From positions 1-64,000 of the forward strand of contig JANBQC010000008.1 in NCBI GenBank assembly GCA_027576995.1: a stretch of DNA of 64,000 nucleotides, written 5' to 3'. Made by a program: the position numbers and the translations under genes. The DNA comes from Dimargaris cristalligena (taxonomy: Eukaryota; Kickxellomycota; Dimargaritomycetes; Dimargaritales; Dimargaritaceae). The notes beneath the pieces are model-generated. The model worked only from the letters and a program-made list of their open reading frames with translations, was not told the origin of the DNA and searched no databases. Shown one piece after another: positions 23,098 through 34,546 of the stretch (its first letter is position 1; each line of letters starts with the position of its first letter).

Positions 23098-24305
23098 CTA
23101 TTTGTGAGCGAGCTCCGCGCCCAGTTTGTAGTTGAGAATCTTATCCCAGTCAATCTTGTTGCGAGTGACGGGCAGGTTCCGTCGCAGACCCTTGAAGATG
23201 GACTCCGACAGCTGGGTGTATGTGTCGTTGAGGGCAAACTGGTACTGCTTTTCGGACGTGCTGATTTGCTTGACCAATTGCCGGGCGTACTCCTTGATTT
23301 GGCTACGGTCCACCAGGGGGCCCACCGCATCGGTCGGAACGGTGAATTCCTTCGTCGAGTTGAGCTGGATGTTGCCGTGTTCGTAGTAATGCACCACCAC
23401 ATGGGCCCGGCCTTTAACTTCGCCCGACGCCAGGTTCACCGTCCATATGGAGCGCCAGCGACCGTTCCAGAAGTTCTGCGGACTGTATTTGTTGCTCACA
23501 ATTAAAATGGTCAGAATCTGGACATCATCACCATCATGCCCGGCACCGGTACGACCAGCACCGCTATCCTGTTCGTCGCGGGCGTGGTTTTCATGTTCAC
23601 CTTGGTGGTCGGAGTTCGATTGGGCCGAAGCCTCACTGCCGCCATTGATGACCATCACTGCGCCTTCGGGGAAATGCTCGCTAGCGTATTTGGACACGGC
23701 CTCGTCCACGACGGCCCGCAATTCTTCGGCGGAGCTTTCGGCAATGTGGGGCTGGGCATCGGTGGCGATTTGGCGCAGGTGATCGAATTTGAAGATTTGC
23801 TTGGAACGGGGGTCAATGAAATGGTCTGCGTCCGCACGGTTGTGTTTGGAAATGATAACGGCCCCATCGGTGTCGGGCAGCGTGACAGTCAGTAGCTGTT
23901 CGGTGTTGTATTCTTCCAGCACCGGGGTAATGCCCACTTGCAGGGCTTCGTCGTTGTTGATGATACCACGGATGTCTAGCAGAAGTGAGTAATGAGCCGG
24001 GGGTGGTTTATAGTAGTATATAAGCGAAGGGGAGTATGAGTATACGGAGACCCCAACGATATCCCTTCAGCCTCAGCCCGAATGCCCCATCCTTAGGGTT
24101 GGTCTATTCAACATGTACCGACTCCATATCAAAAGTCGGGCACCGAGACTAGCCGAGTTTGAAGGGTAAGTATGGAAGTCATGCCAAGGCTCCATGGGGC
24201 CAACCTACCATTGAACACATCGTTGACCTCGCCAGGCGGGCTGCTCAAAAGAAACCCAGAGGCGATTTTAATCTTTTCTTCGACCGACAGTTCAACGTCA
24301 CTCAT
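23098..24305 (-). CDS. CAP1: F-actin capping protein alpha subunit (2 exons)
   Basis: Exons 24305-24209 and 23975-23098, separated by a 233 bp GTAGGT...CTAG intron; 324 residues. It starts MSDVELSVEEKIKIASGFLL and continues SSPPGEVNDVFND-IRGIINND across the junction, the standard alpha-subunit N-terminus. Further signatures are FDHLRQIATD, KYSPQNFWNGRWRSIWT, GRAHVVVHYYEHGNIQL and the C-terminal LRRNLPVTRNKIDWDKI, followed by the flexible tail that touches the barbed end. With the beta subunit it caps actin filament barbed ends. It is about 38 residues longer than animal CapZ alpha because of an acidic Gly/Asp/His-rich insert at about residues 146-183, before the conserved NFWNGRWRS strand. 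Confidence 0.95.
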
Positions 24306-25771
24306 CTTGGATAGGATTAGCGGCGGAGATGTAAGCAAAAATCAAAAAATAATAGTAATGAAGTAGCTAGGAAATGTAATGAGCTGGTATGCGGAATGCA
24401 AACTTGAGTTTGGGCAAAATATGGAAAGGGGAAGGGAGCAGATGGGAATGGGAGTAGTAGCGGCGGAATTCACTGCAGAAGCAACGACAAACAATAGCCC
24501 CAGGTAAATGGTCAGCCAAGAGAGTCAGTTGACCCCACAGGCAAGCAACAAGTAGCCGAGGCAGGGGGAGGTGGATTTATTGTGATGAGGAGGGGGCCAG
24601 GCACTGTGATGGGAGTATAGTGGAGCGGAGAGTGCATCAACGACTCCAGAATGGTTGGAACTGGGGAAATGGTGCTAACAGTCAGCATAGAACTCACTGG
24701 GGAGAGATTCGATGGCCACAGTAGGGGCGACTCCGAAATGATTCCTAACAAATTTAGGTTTGTAGTTCTGGGGGTGAAAACGGATCATAACAGTCCTAAT
24801 AGCAATTGGCGTTGGCGAACCACCCTCCATGGCCCGGTTTAGGAATACGGAAGATGGGGGTGGATACCATCCGTTTTTATTTCCGTTGTGCAGGTTTGTA
24901 CTCCCGCAAAGAGAGGGTACAGGTGCAATGTTACACGGAGATACAGCCCTATAAGAAAGCACCTTGAGTGAACACACTACCTGCTATTATATTCAATACT
25001 GCCAGCCTAGACTCCCTATGAAGGTATTGTGCAGTTCCATTAGAAAATAGCCCTGCCTACAGATCTCAAGGTTGGGATATTTACAGGCCTGGGGAGAGAG
25101 ATTTGGTAGAATATTTATTGACTAACCTCTGATACTCACTGTTCATGGCTACCCCTTTAAAAACCCAAAACTCCCCCATTCAACAGGGGATTGCAGTGGC
25201 AAACCTCCCACATGCCTCAAAGTCATACTTGCCAAGGTTCTTGGTCTAACATGAACTAAATAAAACAGGAAAACCATCTTTATAGACCCACATTTAACCT
25301 TATATTGTTCTTCACCCTCCTATCATATGATTCCAGGATTGTGTATCCACTGGGATGCAGCATGAATGGGTAAATATAAGGGGAGATATATGCACATGGA
25401 TAAGGTGCAGGAGTTTGACATCTACTCCAAAATTGAGCATTATGGGTAGCCTAGTGGTTCAGCTTCATTACACCTGTCCAATGGGAGCAGTGGTACAGCC
25501 TGGGTAGCCCAATACTATAGTTTAGACATAATAACTCAGCTTGTTATTATGAAACAGCTGGCTGGGTTTGGTCAAGGGCCACATGGCTAAATATTGAGTT
25601 GTAAGTTGTAATATGGGAGTAGTTCAATAAGGCTGTATAATGAAAAATCCATTTGATAAGGTACAGTCATGGCCAGTAAAAGTGAGACACCTAGTCTTAG
25701 TGTAAAAAAAAATAAAAAATGCCTATTTCCCAATTTGATGTATCTACTTATATATATATAGCTATTTATAG
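24306..25771. other. Spacer upstream of the capping protein gene
   Basis: No gene supported. Minus-strand frames at 24512-24977 are open but lie in what should be the promoter and 5' UTR of the capping-protein gene, and resemble no protein known to me. A string TGGGTAGCCTAGTGGTTCAG near 25445 looks like a Pol III A box, without a B box. Confidence 0.35.
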
Positions 25772-26355
25772 TGTTACCCAGGTTAACCACTCTTAGTCTG
25801 TCAAGAGTCTTGAGGATAGGCTTCTAACAGTAGATGGGGCTTGGGCTCAGCCAAGCAGGTTACTAGAATTAGGTATAGACACAGTACTAACCAATAAAGG
25901 TTTCAGCATAGGTATAGGCAAGGGATATACAGTAGGCATACTTACTAGTTAGTATGGGGGGGTGAGTATATATAGGGTTTATTAGGGGTAAACCAGGGGA
26001 GTAAGAATAAGCTAAGGAATCTTACCAGTTCCAATGGGGCCTAGTTATATATATATAGGGATACCTCTGGAGGGAGGTCCCAGGGGAAGGATATTACTAA
26101 GACTAAGGTATAGGTAAATAGGCTAACTGGATGACTATTAGTATCTGGAAGACTCTGATGGTAACCAGAAGAGTCTTTGGATTAGTACTTAAGTGATTAG
26201 TATAAAGAGGCAGAGTCCAGAAGGGAAAGGGTTATATGATATAGAGTAGTCCCATAGTACCAGGGATGACTATAGGAAGGTTAATATGGTACTATAAGGC
26301 CTAATAGGGATGGACACTACAGTATCTGGATTAAGGAGGATTAGATGGTCTGACA
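25772..26355 (-). mobile_element. Solo LTR, family A, best preserved ends
   Basis: 584 bp. Read on the minus strand it begins TGTCAGACCATCTAATCC and ends GGTTAACCTGGGTAACA, with the TATATATATAACTAGGCCCC box, AATAAACCC signal and GACTAAGAGTGG near the 3' end. Flanking 5-mers (TATAG and ATTGC) differ, so this copy may result from recombination between two elements. Confidence 0.75.
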
Positions 26356-26399
26356 ATTGCAACACCCATTTTTTTTTAAAAAAAACCCTTATGCCAGCA

Positions 26400-26683
26400 A
26401 GAGCAACTCTTCCTCCTCCTACCCCTGTAATTTGTGTAGTAAAATATACCAGTTTTGGTAAGGCTTGACTAAGCACACAAAATTGCAATATCCCAATAGA
26501 CACTATGCTTATGCTAAGTGTGACCTGGAGTTTGCTGGAAATTTGGAATACCAAAACCATTTAAAGATCCACAAACCTAAGAAGTATTTACACTGTAAAT
26601 TTTGCCATCGGAAATTTATTTACAATCTGTCCTTCCAACTTCACTTGAAATCCCATACTGAGGAGAAAACCCCCTCTACCTGA
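26400..26683 (+). pseudogene. Broken C2H2 zinc-finger gene fragment
   Basis: One frame encodes three tandem finger units. The first, CNLCSKIYQFW, is followed by an in-frame TAA (26459-26461) and then GLTKHTKLQYP. The second, YAKCDLEFAGNLEYQNHLKIH, has lost its first cysteine. The third, YLHCKFCHRKFIYNLSFQLH, is intact (C-x2-C, H-x3-H) and is followed by TEEKTPST and a stop. No start codon or upstream gene body is visible because an LTR ends at 26355. It is probably the tail of a former DNA-binding protein gene. Confidence 0.6.
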
Positions 26684-26900
26684 ACAATGTGTGAAGAAAA
26701 AAACATCTGACATGAAATATCTTACGGGCCGCAGGAATACTTTAGATACAAACTATTGTCACACTTCCTTCTGATTTATCAATAAATATTATTTGTCGCA
26801 ATGATTATAGTAGTCACCCCTGTGTTGAAGTCCAGTGCACTGGTTAACAACCTATTGACCGGGCATGGTCATCAACCAAAACTGATGGGCAGCAAGGGTG

Positions 26901-27041
26901 TATATGGGAGAGGTTTTGCTAAGCTATATAACGAAAAGTCCGTTGGATGAGGCAAACGTTGGTAAAAATGGATCCGACGTCTATCTTCCCCTGGAAATAT
27001 TATTTAAAACCTTCTACAATTAGTCCCGATTTCACCCACAT
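26901..27041 (-). repeat. ~145 bp dispersed repeat, copy 3 (inverted)
   Basis: Its minus strand reads GTGGGTGAAAT...CATCCAACGGACTTTTCGTT...AACCTCTCCCATATA, matching copies 1 and 2 at the ends and in the CATCCAACGGA core, with the middle diverged. Confidence 0.55.
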
Positions 27042-27442
27042 TAACTTAGGCGAATAGTGTGGCCACATGAAGGTGCTGGATTTTGATCTGCCAGCCAAAT
27101 TATATAAAGTAATGTTGAAAAGAAGCCACAGCAGTGGTCGATTATTTTTAGTGTATTGTAGCATTTGTCACATTTTATTGTTTTAGTTAAATACTGTGCA
27201 CCTACTAAACCAGGCCGTTTACTAATTATTTTTTAGATTGCGATATTCGAGCTAATCTATAATGTGCCTTCAGTTAAATACATTTTAGAAAAACCTATAG
27301 GATAAATAATTGTAGATAAAGCCTTTGAAAATAATAAACCGGCAGAATAAATGGTTCAGGAAAATGATAATAAGGCTACTGGTGCACTTTTGGGTGTGAA
27401 ATATATATATATATAACGAATTGGCCAGATGACCTAGGTGGC

Positions 27443-30400
27443 TTAGGTGGTGGATTTACCCAGCACCAGAGCCAGAAGGGCCATGCGGACATACATGCCG
27501 TACTTCATTTGGCGGAAGTAGGCGGCCCGGGGATCGAAATCGACTTCGGGGTCAATTTCACCGATACGCGGAAGCGGGTGCATCAGAATCATCTGGGGCT
27601 TGGCCTGGGCTAACATGGCATTATTGACCACGTAGGCGTCCTTAACCCGGTCGTAATCGTCTTGATTAGAAAACCGCTCCTTTTGAACTCGGGTCACGTA
27701 CACCACATCGGAGTCGCCCATGACGTCGGATAGGTCGGTGAACTCGCGCTGCGGAATACCGTACTTGGCCACTTCGGCCTTGGTTTCGGCGGGCATGCGG
27801 AGTTCGGGCGGGCTGACGTAGTTGAGAGTAACATGATAAAGGGCAAGGAGTTTAACCAGGCTGTGCACGGTGCGGCCGTTCTTGAGATCGCCCACCAGAG
27901 TAATGGTCAGGCCATTAACAGTACCCAGCTCCTCTCGGATAGTGAAAATATCCAAAAAGGCCTGGGTAGGGTGTTCACCGATACCGTCGCCCCCGTTGAT
28001 GATGGGCACGGGGGAGTGTTTCGAAGCCAGCTGGGCACTACCCGGACTGGGGTGGCGGAGAACCACCACATCACCATAAGCCCCGAAGGTTTGTACCGTG
28101 TCGGCCAGGGTTTCGCCCTTAGCTACGGAGGAGGTCATGGCATCGGCGGTAACCACCGATCCACCCAAACGCTGCATAGCAGTAGCGAACGAGCACTGAG
28201 TGCGGCTGGACGGCTCAAAGAAGACCGTGCAGAGCACACGGCCGGGCAACAGGTTAATCATACCGTGGCGCTCCACTTGGGTGCGCATTTCCTGGGCCAC
28301 TCCAAACAATACATGGAGTTCGTCACGGCAGAACTGGCGCACGGAGAGGATATGCTTATGGTAGAAGGGGGAGTGAATTCCGATGCGGGACAGGGAACTG
28401 GGCAGTCCCTCGATGAGACGAGTACGCATCTCGCGGCGGTGGTGATGGTCCACAACGGGAGAAAGCAAAGCATCAGGCATGTTAGTAGTCAGCGTGCCCG
28501 CAGAAGCGAGGGAAGATGAGCCCACCCCGCTGCCAATAGCACCAACTGACGAGGGACCGGCCTTGGTGACCGTTCCACCCAGGATGGTAGAACCCGATAC
28601 ACCAGCGTGGCTCGGGCCCGCAGCTGTGGAGGTCGAAGCCACCTTCTGCATACTCACGGGGGCAGCGCCAGTGACGGCGGTTGAAGCTTCGCCGGACCCA
28701 GTGGCAACCGTCAGGCCGGTAGTCTCTCGGATCTGTCGACTTAACGAAGTGGACACCCGGTGGGTAACATCCTGGCCATGCATATTCTTGACGAAAATGT
28801 TACCGTCCAAGTACACCAGTTTGCCCCGAATAACCACGCGAGTCACCACACCCTTCATGAGGCGTCCAGCCAGGGGCGACCAGGCGGCGGGACTGTGGCG
28901 GAATCCATTGGCCGGGACGCGGAAAGTACGGTCCAAGTCAACTTCTACGTAGGTATCGGGCTGTTCCGGAATACCGAAGATCTTGCGGGGGTTTTCGTGC
29001 AGCCGGAGGATTAGGCCTTCGATAGACAGGCGCTTATCGGCCACCGCAGTCAGTAAGAGGGCCGTCAGACCCTCAAAGCCGAAACCGGCAATGCAGTCCC
29101 GGCCTACTTCGCTACAGATGGTACGGACAATGGAGCCCGTGCTAATGCAGTCAATGTATTTCAGGTTCTCCCAGAGGGCCTCGGAGTCCTCGAGCTTCAC
29201 CCCTGCGACCTCGTTGGCTTGGCACCGATCAGTGGCATCGTGGTTAACCTGCCGGGCTTCCAGCAGTTCTTGGGTGAACAAGGCCAGGTGGGGTACATCG
29301 CAAGTCACACGGAGACCACGGTCCTTACTGAGCGCAATCAGTTCAATGTCTTGGCGGGTCGTTACGTTGGTGATGTGGATGGTACGGTTATACAGACTGG
29401 CCAGGAGCAGAATGGAAGCCAGGTCCGTCCCCTCGGCGTCGGTAATAATCAGGCCATTGGGCGTCCAGCTCTTGAAGAACCGGGAGGCCACGGTGGTCAT
29501 GTTCTTCCTCGGGATTAAACGATTATGGTCCCGGCAGGGTAAGAACAGCAGAGGGGCCCGGTCCTGGAGGGGAGTGAGCGCATCGAAGTTGGCGTCCGTG
29601 GCGGTGATCTGGAACACCATGTCGCACAACGTCCGGTTTTCAATGGCGGTGTGGAGGTCATCCAACTGGTCCGCCCCAATAATCGCCTCCTTGTCGGCCA
29701 CCGGATTGATACAGAGGGTAGTGAATCCACTGGCAATAGCCGCCACCGACTGGTTGAAGTACTGGTTGCGGTTAACGTTACTGAAGGCGGCCAAGAAGGT
29801 GCTGACGTTGGTCAAACCCGGCAAGACCACCGACCGGTAGGAGGAGATGTAGTCCACGCTAGTCACATCCAGACCCTTCCAGCGGGCCAATGCCTCAATG
29901 AACAACTTGGCACACTTGACATTGGTGATCAGGGGGATCGAGTAGTCCACCGCCATACGGCGGGTGCGGTAGCCCTTACTAACGTAGCTGGCCGGGCGGC
30001 GGAAGCGGTTCTTGGACGGCAGGTTGATGTACAAGTCGATGAGATTGTTGGCCATGTGTTGGTCGAGGTTGTATTCGTCCTTGAACTGGGAAGCGGCATC
30101 GAGGCTCTTGGGGGAAGACGACCCTTCGCTGGTGACGCCGGTGGTTACCAAGTACTGCACGGGCACACCGTGCTCTTGCATGAAATCGGCGGTACCGCCC
30201 GTACCGAACAGTCGGTAGCCCAAGGCGTGCAAGCGCTGCACCGAAGGCAGCATCTCATGCTTCTCCTTGTACGACCCAATTGAAATAAGGATATTCTTCT
30301 TCGGCAGTTGAATACCGGTGGAAAGCAGGGCCTTGATGTAGGCCTCGTACTTGTCCCGTCCGAAGCAGGCCACCTCACCCGTGGAAGCCATTTCCACGCC

Positions 30401-33400
30401 GAGGATAGGGTCGGCGCCGAGAAGACGGCTGAAGCTGAACTGGGGCACCTTGATACCCACCACGGGGGTGGGCTGAGCACCGGGAGAGGGAACGGGCGGG
30501 GACAGAGTCGAGGCTGGGTAAGGCTCCACGGGCAGACCCAGCATGGCCTTAGTGGCCATTTCGATGAGATCAATCCCCTTCACCTTGGACACGAACGGGA
30601 AGGAACGGGCCGCGCGAACGTTGCACTCAATCACCTTGATTTCGTTGTCCTTGGCCATAAACTGAATATTGAAGGGACCGGTTACGTTGAGTGCGCTGGC
30701 GATCATGCGGGTGGCGATTTCCACCTTGCGCACGGTCTCGGGGTCGAGGTCCTGGGGAGGCAGGATCAGGGTAGCGTCACCAGAATGGACACCAGCGTTC
30801 TCCACGTGTTCCGACACGACGTGCATAATCAGCTCGCCGTCTAGGGCCACGGCATCCATTTCGATTTCCTTGGCCTCTTCGATATACTTGGTGATAACCA
30901 CGGGGTGGTCGCGCGAGACGGCCGTAGCTTCGTTCAGATAGCTGGTCAGGTCATCGGGGGAAAAAACGACATTCATGGCCGCGCCAGAGAGCACATAAGA
31001 GGGGCGCACCAGCACCGGGTAGCCCACTTTGCTACAGAACTCGTTGGCCTCTTCGAAACTGGTCAGTTCCTTCCACAGGGGCTGGTCCACGCCAATCTTG
31101 TCCAACATACGGGAGAACTTGTAACGGTTCTCGGCAGTGTCAATCATCTCGGGCGAGGTTCCCAGGATTTTAACGCCCTGGCGGTGAAGGGGCAGAGCAA
31201 TGTTGTTGGGGGTCTGTCCACCCATGGAAATCATCACACCACTGGACTGCTCCATTTCGTAAATGTCCAGGATACGCTCCAGGGTGATGTTCTCAAAGTA
31301 GAGTCGGTCGGCCTCGTCATAATCGGTCGACACAGTCTCGGGGTTGTAGTTTACCATGACCGTCTTCATGCCATTGGCACGGAGAGTGCGGATGGCCCGG
31401 ACCGCACACCAGTCGAACTCCACGGAGGAACCGATACGGTAGACACCGGAACCCACCACCATGATACCCTGGTCGTCAAATGTAATGTCGTTCTCGGAGG
31501 CGTTGTAGGTCATGTACAGGTAGTTCGTATAGGCAGGGAACTCGGCGGCCACCGTATCAATCTGCTTCACAAAAGGAACGATGCCCCACTCGCTGCGGCG
31601 CTGGCGGACGGCCATCTCGTGGCTACCCAGGCACTTGGCCACGGTGCGGTCGGAGAATCCGAGCTGCTTAGCCGAACGCAGAAGGGAGGGGGTCACGTCG
31701 TTGGGAGTGTAGCTGGACAGTGTCTTCTCCAGGAGAACGATGTTACGCAGCTTGTTAAGGAACCAGCGGTCGATGCGGGTCAATTCCCAGATGCGGTCCA
31801 CCGAATAGCCTTGGTGCAGTGCGTTGGCAATGGCGAACAGGCGTTGGTCGGAGGGGTTGGTCAGCTCTTCGTCAATGTCCGTCACATAGTCGTTCTGGGT
31901 GAAGCCCAGGAAGGAGAACTCAACGGCCTGGATAGCCTTCTGGATTGTTTCCTCAAAGGTACGGCCAATAGCCATGACTTCACCCACGCTCTTCATGGAT
32001 GAGGACAGGTTCTTACTGACGCGGGTGAACTTCTTCAAATCCCAGCGGGGGATCTTGACCACGATGTAGTCCAGGGAAGGTTCGAAACAGGCCGAGGTCT
32101 TCTTAGTCACGCTGTTGCGAATCTCGTTCAGGGGCACGCCCAGGCCGAGCTTGGAGGCCACGAAGGCCAGAGGGAAGCCGGTGGCCTTGGAAGCCAGCGC
32201 TGAACTACGACTCAGACGGGCGTTCACTTCGATAATGCAGTATTCCTTCGAGTCTGGGTTCAGGGCGTACTGGATGTTGCACTCACCCACTACCCCAAGA
32301 TGGCGGATAACGTTAATGGCGGTGGTGCGTAGCATATTGTAGTCATCGTCACTCAGGGTCTGGGAGGGAGCTACTACGATGGAGTCACCAGTGTGGATAC
32401 CGAGAGGATCGAAGTTTTCCATGTTACACACAGTGATGCAGTTATCGTAGGCATCCCGGACCACTTCGTACTCAATTTCCTTCCAACCCTTCATGGACCG
32501 CTCAATGAGCACCTGGGGGCTAGAGGCGAAGGCCTTATTACACAGATCGGTGAGTTCATTTTCGTTCTCAGCAAAACCGGAGCCTAGGCCGCCGAGGGCG
32601 AAGGCGGCACGGACGATCACGGGGAACCCAATGGCCCGACCGGCGTCAAGAGCCTCCGCCACGGTGGTGGCCGAAGCGGACTGGGCGCACTTCTCGTTGA
32701 TCTCCTGCATGCTCTGGGAGAACAGTTCACGATCCTCCGTGGTGATGATGGTGCTGATGGGGGTACCCAGCACCGTCACGCCCAGGGAATCAAACTCGTC
32801 CTTCATCTGAATACCGACGTTGAGGGCGGTTTGACCACCGAAGGTCACGTAGATACCGTCCGGTTTTTCGTGCTGAATGACCTTGCGCACGCTATCAGCG
32901 GTGACGGGCAAGAAGTAGCACTTGTCGGCCAGGCCCTTGGAGGTCTGGATGGTGGCAATATTGGGATTGATAAGAATGGTATAAATGTTCTCCTCCTTCA
33001 GGGCCTTGATGGCTTGGCTGCCAGAGTAGTCGAACTCGCCAGCTTGGCCGATACTCAGGCCACCGCTGCCCAGGATCAACACTTTGCGCAGAGACCCGCC
33101 GCGCAGGTCCTTGTGGGCAAACTTACGGACCTGGATGTAGGACATATTATCAGTGGTTTCGCCGGGGAACTGGAGCGGGGCCAGTAGGGTGGCGTCCTCC
33201 TCCCCGCGGTGGGCGGAGCGGTGCACCGACTCAATGAACACTTCGAACAGATATTCGGTGTCACGCGGGCCCGGGGCGGACTCGGGGTGGAATTGGACCG
33301 AGAAGTAGGGAAGAGTCTGGTGTTGGATGCCCTCATTGGAACCGTCATTGGCATTGACGAAACGCTCAAAGAAAGTGGATGGCAGCGACGAAGTATCGAC

Positions 33401-34546
33401 GGCATAACCGTGGTTCTGGGAGGTGATGTAGCACCGACCGGTACGCACATCAGTACAGGGGATGTTTTGACCGCGGTTACCGTACTTCATTTTGGAGGTA
33501 GTCGCACCGGCCGCTAGGGCCAGGAGCTGGTGGCCTAAACAGATACCGAAAATAGGCACCCGTTCCTGGGCCATGACCCCCCGCAGGCGCTCGACTGTGA
33601 TGGCCAGGGTAGTCGGGTCACCCGGCCCGTTACTGATGAACAAACCGTCGTATTCGAGCTCTTCGGTGAGGGTGAAGTCGAAGTCCCAGGGGACCACATG
33701 CAGCTCCACCCCGCGTCGCACGAAGCAGCGGATCTGGTTGTATTTCATACCCACATCGACGGCCAGGATCCGCAGGGGCTGTCCGTTAGGACGGGTCCGC
33801 ATGGGGGTCGCTACTTCGGGGGCGTAGGTGGTGGGGGTTTTGTGAGCAACCTGAGCGACCAGGTTGGTCCGGTTGGGATCAGACCAGGACACGTTGTGCA
33901 GGGGCGTCATCCAGTCCTCTTCAGTGGGACCCACCACAGGGCCGGCCTCAGACGTAGGGGGCGCGGTCGAGGCGGTAACGTTGGCAGCCTGGACGGCCGC
34001 CATGGGTAGGAGCAGTTTACCGAGCATCACACCCTGCTGGCGAATTTTCTTGGTCAGGGCCCGGGTATCCACGCCGTAGACGGCCGGGATGTTTTGTTCC
34101 ACCAACCAGGCGGATAGAGAAGACTCGGCTAGGTAATGCGAGTAGTCCCCGGAGTAGACCCCCACGACCAGAGCGGCCACGTGGATCGAATTCGACTCGA
34201 AATACGCCGGCAGGTCCTTAAGCCAGTGGTCGACGGCCGTACGGGACGGCACACCGTAGTTGCCGACGAGGGGGTAGGTCAGGACCAGGATTTGACCACG
34301 GTAGGACGGGTCAGTCAGGGACTCGGGGTAGCCCACCATGCCGGTCTGGAATACGCATTCGCCGGAGACGGAGTGGGTCTCGGCACCAAAGCTATAGCCC
34401 TCGACGCTGAAGCCGTCTTGGAGGACCAAAGTAGCCGGGGTCGGGGCGTGGCTGGCGCTGGGATTGGCGGGGGCCCCAGGCTTCAGGGGGGACTGTGCCA
34501 CCACATTGCTGGAATGGGTGGAGGTGGTAGTAGGAATGGGGGACAT
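27443..34546 (-). CDS. URA2: URA2-type multifunctional pyrimidine enzyme (GATase-CPSase-inactive DHOase-ATCase)
   Basis: 2367 residues in one exon. The ATG at 34546 (context ACACCATGTCC) is preferred; the longer open frame has only a GTG. Order of domains: glutamine amidotransferase, about 35-450, with catalytic Cys in FGICLGHQ near 336; carbamoyl-phosphate synthetase halves, about 480-1540, including the regulatory [17 protein letters not shown] segment; a dihydroorotase-like region, about 1590-1900, where [13 protein letters not shown] replaces the zinc-binding HxH of active enzymes; a Ser/Ala/Gly linker; aspartate transcarbamoylase, about 2055-2367, with [15 protein letters not shown] and [10 protein letters not shown]. 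It makes carbamoyl aspartate, the first committed steps to UMP; a separate dihydroorotase gene must do the next step, as in yeast. UTP feedback is expected from the family. Confidence 0.97.
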   Translation of the reverse strand: MSPIPTTTSTHSSNVVAQSPLKPGAPANPSASHAPTPATLVLQDGFSVEGYSFGAETHSVSGECVFQTGMVGYPESLTDPSYRGQILVLTYPLVGNYGVPSRTAVDHWLKDLPAYFESNSIHVAALVVGVYSGDYSHYLAESSLSAWLVEQNIPAVYGVDTRALTKKIRQQGVMLGKLLLPMAAVQAANVTASTAPPTSEAGPVVGPTEEDWMTPLHNVSWSDPNRTNLVAQVAHKTPTTYAPEVATPMRTRPNGQPLRILAVDVGMKYNQIRCFVRRGVELHVVPWDFDFTLTEELEYDGLFISNGPGDPTTLAITVERLRGVMAQERVPIFGICLGHQLLALAAGATTSKMKYGNRGQNIPCTDVRTGRCYITSQNHGYAVDTSSLPSTFFERFVNANDGSNEGIQHQTLPYFSVQFHPESAPGPRDTEYLFEVFIESVHRSAHRGEEDATLLAPLQFPGETTDNMSYIQVRKFAHKDLRGGSLRKVLILGSGGLSIGQAGEFDYSGSQAIKALKEENIYTILINPNIATIQTSKGLADKCYFLPVTADSVRKVIQHEKPDGIYVTFGGQTALNVGIQMKDEFDSLGVTVLGTPISTIITTEDRELFSQSMQEINEKCAQSASATTVAEALDAGRAIGFPVIVRAAFALGGLGSGFAENENELTDLCNKAFASSPQVLIERSMKGWKEIEYEVVRDAYDNCITVCNMENFDPLGIHTGDSIVVAPSQTLSDDDYNMLRTTAINVIRHLGVVGECNIQYALNPDSKEYCIIEVNARLSRSSALASKATGFPLAFVASKLGLGVPLNEIRNSVTKKTSACFEPSLDYIVVKIPRWDLKKFTRVSKNLSSSMKSVGEVMAIGRTFEETIQKAIQAVEFSFLGFTQNDYVTDIDEELTNPSDQRLFAIANALHQGYSVDRIWELTRIDRWFLNKLRNIVLLEKTLSSYTPNDVTPSLLRSAKQLGFSDRTVAKCLGSHEMAVRQRRSEWGIVPFVKQIDTVAAEFPAYTNYLYMTYNASENDITFDDQGIMVVGSGVYRIGSSVEFDWCAVRAIRTLRANGMKTVMVNYNPETVSTDYDEADRLYFENITLERILDIYEMEQSSGVMISMGGQTPNNIALPLHRQGVKILGTSPEMIDTAENRYKFSRMLDKIGVDQPLWKELTSFEEANEFCSKVGYPVLVRPSYVLSGAAMNVVFSPDDLTSYLNEATAVSRDHPVVITKYIEEAKEIEMDAVALDGELIMHVVSEHVENAGVHSGDATLILPPQDLDPETVRKVEIATRMIASALNVTGPFNIQFMAKDNEIKVIECNVRAARSFPFVSKVKGIDLIEMATKAMLGLPVEPYPASTLSPPVPSPGAQPTPVVGIKVPQFSFSRLLGADPILGVEMASTGEVACFGRDKYEAYIKALLSTGIQLPKKNILISIGSYKEKHEMLPSVQRLHALGYRLFGTGGTADFMQEHGVPVQYLVTTGVTSEGSSSPKSLDAASQFKDEYNLDQHMANNLIDLYINLPSKNRFRRPASYVSKGYRTRRMAVDYSIPLITNVKCAKLFIEALARWKGLDVTSVDYISSYRSVVLPGLTNVSTFLAAFSNVNRNQYFNQSVAAIASGFTTLCINPVADKEAIIGADQLDDLHTAIENRTLCDMVFQITATDANFDALTPLQDRAPLLFLPCRDHNRLIPRKNMTTVASRFFKSWTPNGLIITDAEGTDLASILLLASLYNRTIHITNVTTRQDIELIALSKDRGLRVTCDVPHLALFTQELLEARQVNHDATDRCQANEVAGVKLEDSEALWENLKYIDCISTGSIVRTICSEVGRDCIAGFGFEGLTALLLTAVADKRLSIEGLILRLHENPRKIFGIPEQPDTYVEVDLDRTFRVPANGFRHSPAAWSPLAGRLMKGVVTRVVIRGKLVYLDGNIFVKNMHGQDVTHRVSTSLSRQIRETTGLTVATGSGEASTAVTGAAPVSMQKVASTSTAAGPSHAGVSGSTILGGTVTKAGPSSVGAIGSGVGSSSLASAGTLTTNMPDALLSPVVDHHHRREMRTRLIEGLPSSLSRIGIHSPFYHKHILSVRQFCRDELHVLFGVAQEMRTQVERHGMINLLPGRVLCTVFFEPSSRTQCSFATAMQRLGGSVVTADAMTSSVAKGETLADTVQTFGAYGDVVVLRHPSPGSAQLASKHSPVPIINGGDGIGEHPTQAFLDIFTIREELGTVNGLTITLVGDLKNGRTVHSLVKLLALYHVTLNYVSPPELRMPAETKAEVAKYGIPQREFTDLSDVMGDSDVVYVTRVQKERFSNQDDYDRVKDAYVVNNAMLAQAKPQMILMHPLPRIGEIDPEVDFDPRAAYFRQMKYGMYVRMALLALVLGKSTT

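Noticed and set aside
25440..25515. Second A-box-like string, possible tRNA or SINE head
   Set aside because: Also lacks a B box and acceptor-stem pairing; no repeated copy was found in the window.
30905..32002. 365-codon plus-strand frame
   Set aside because: Antisense shadow of URA2, without independent start context or similarity.
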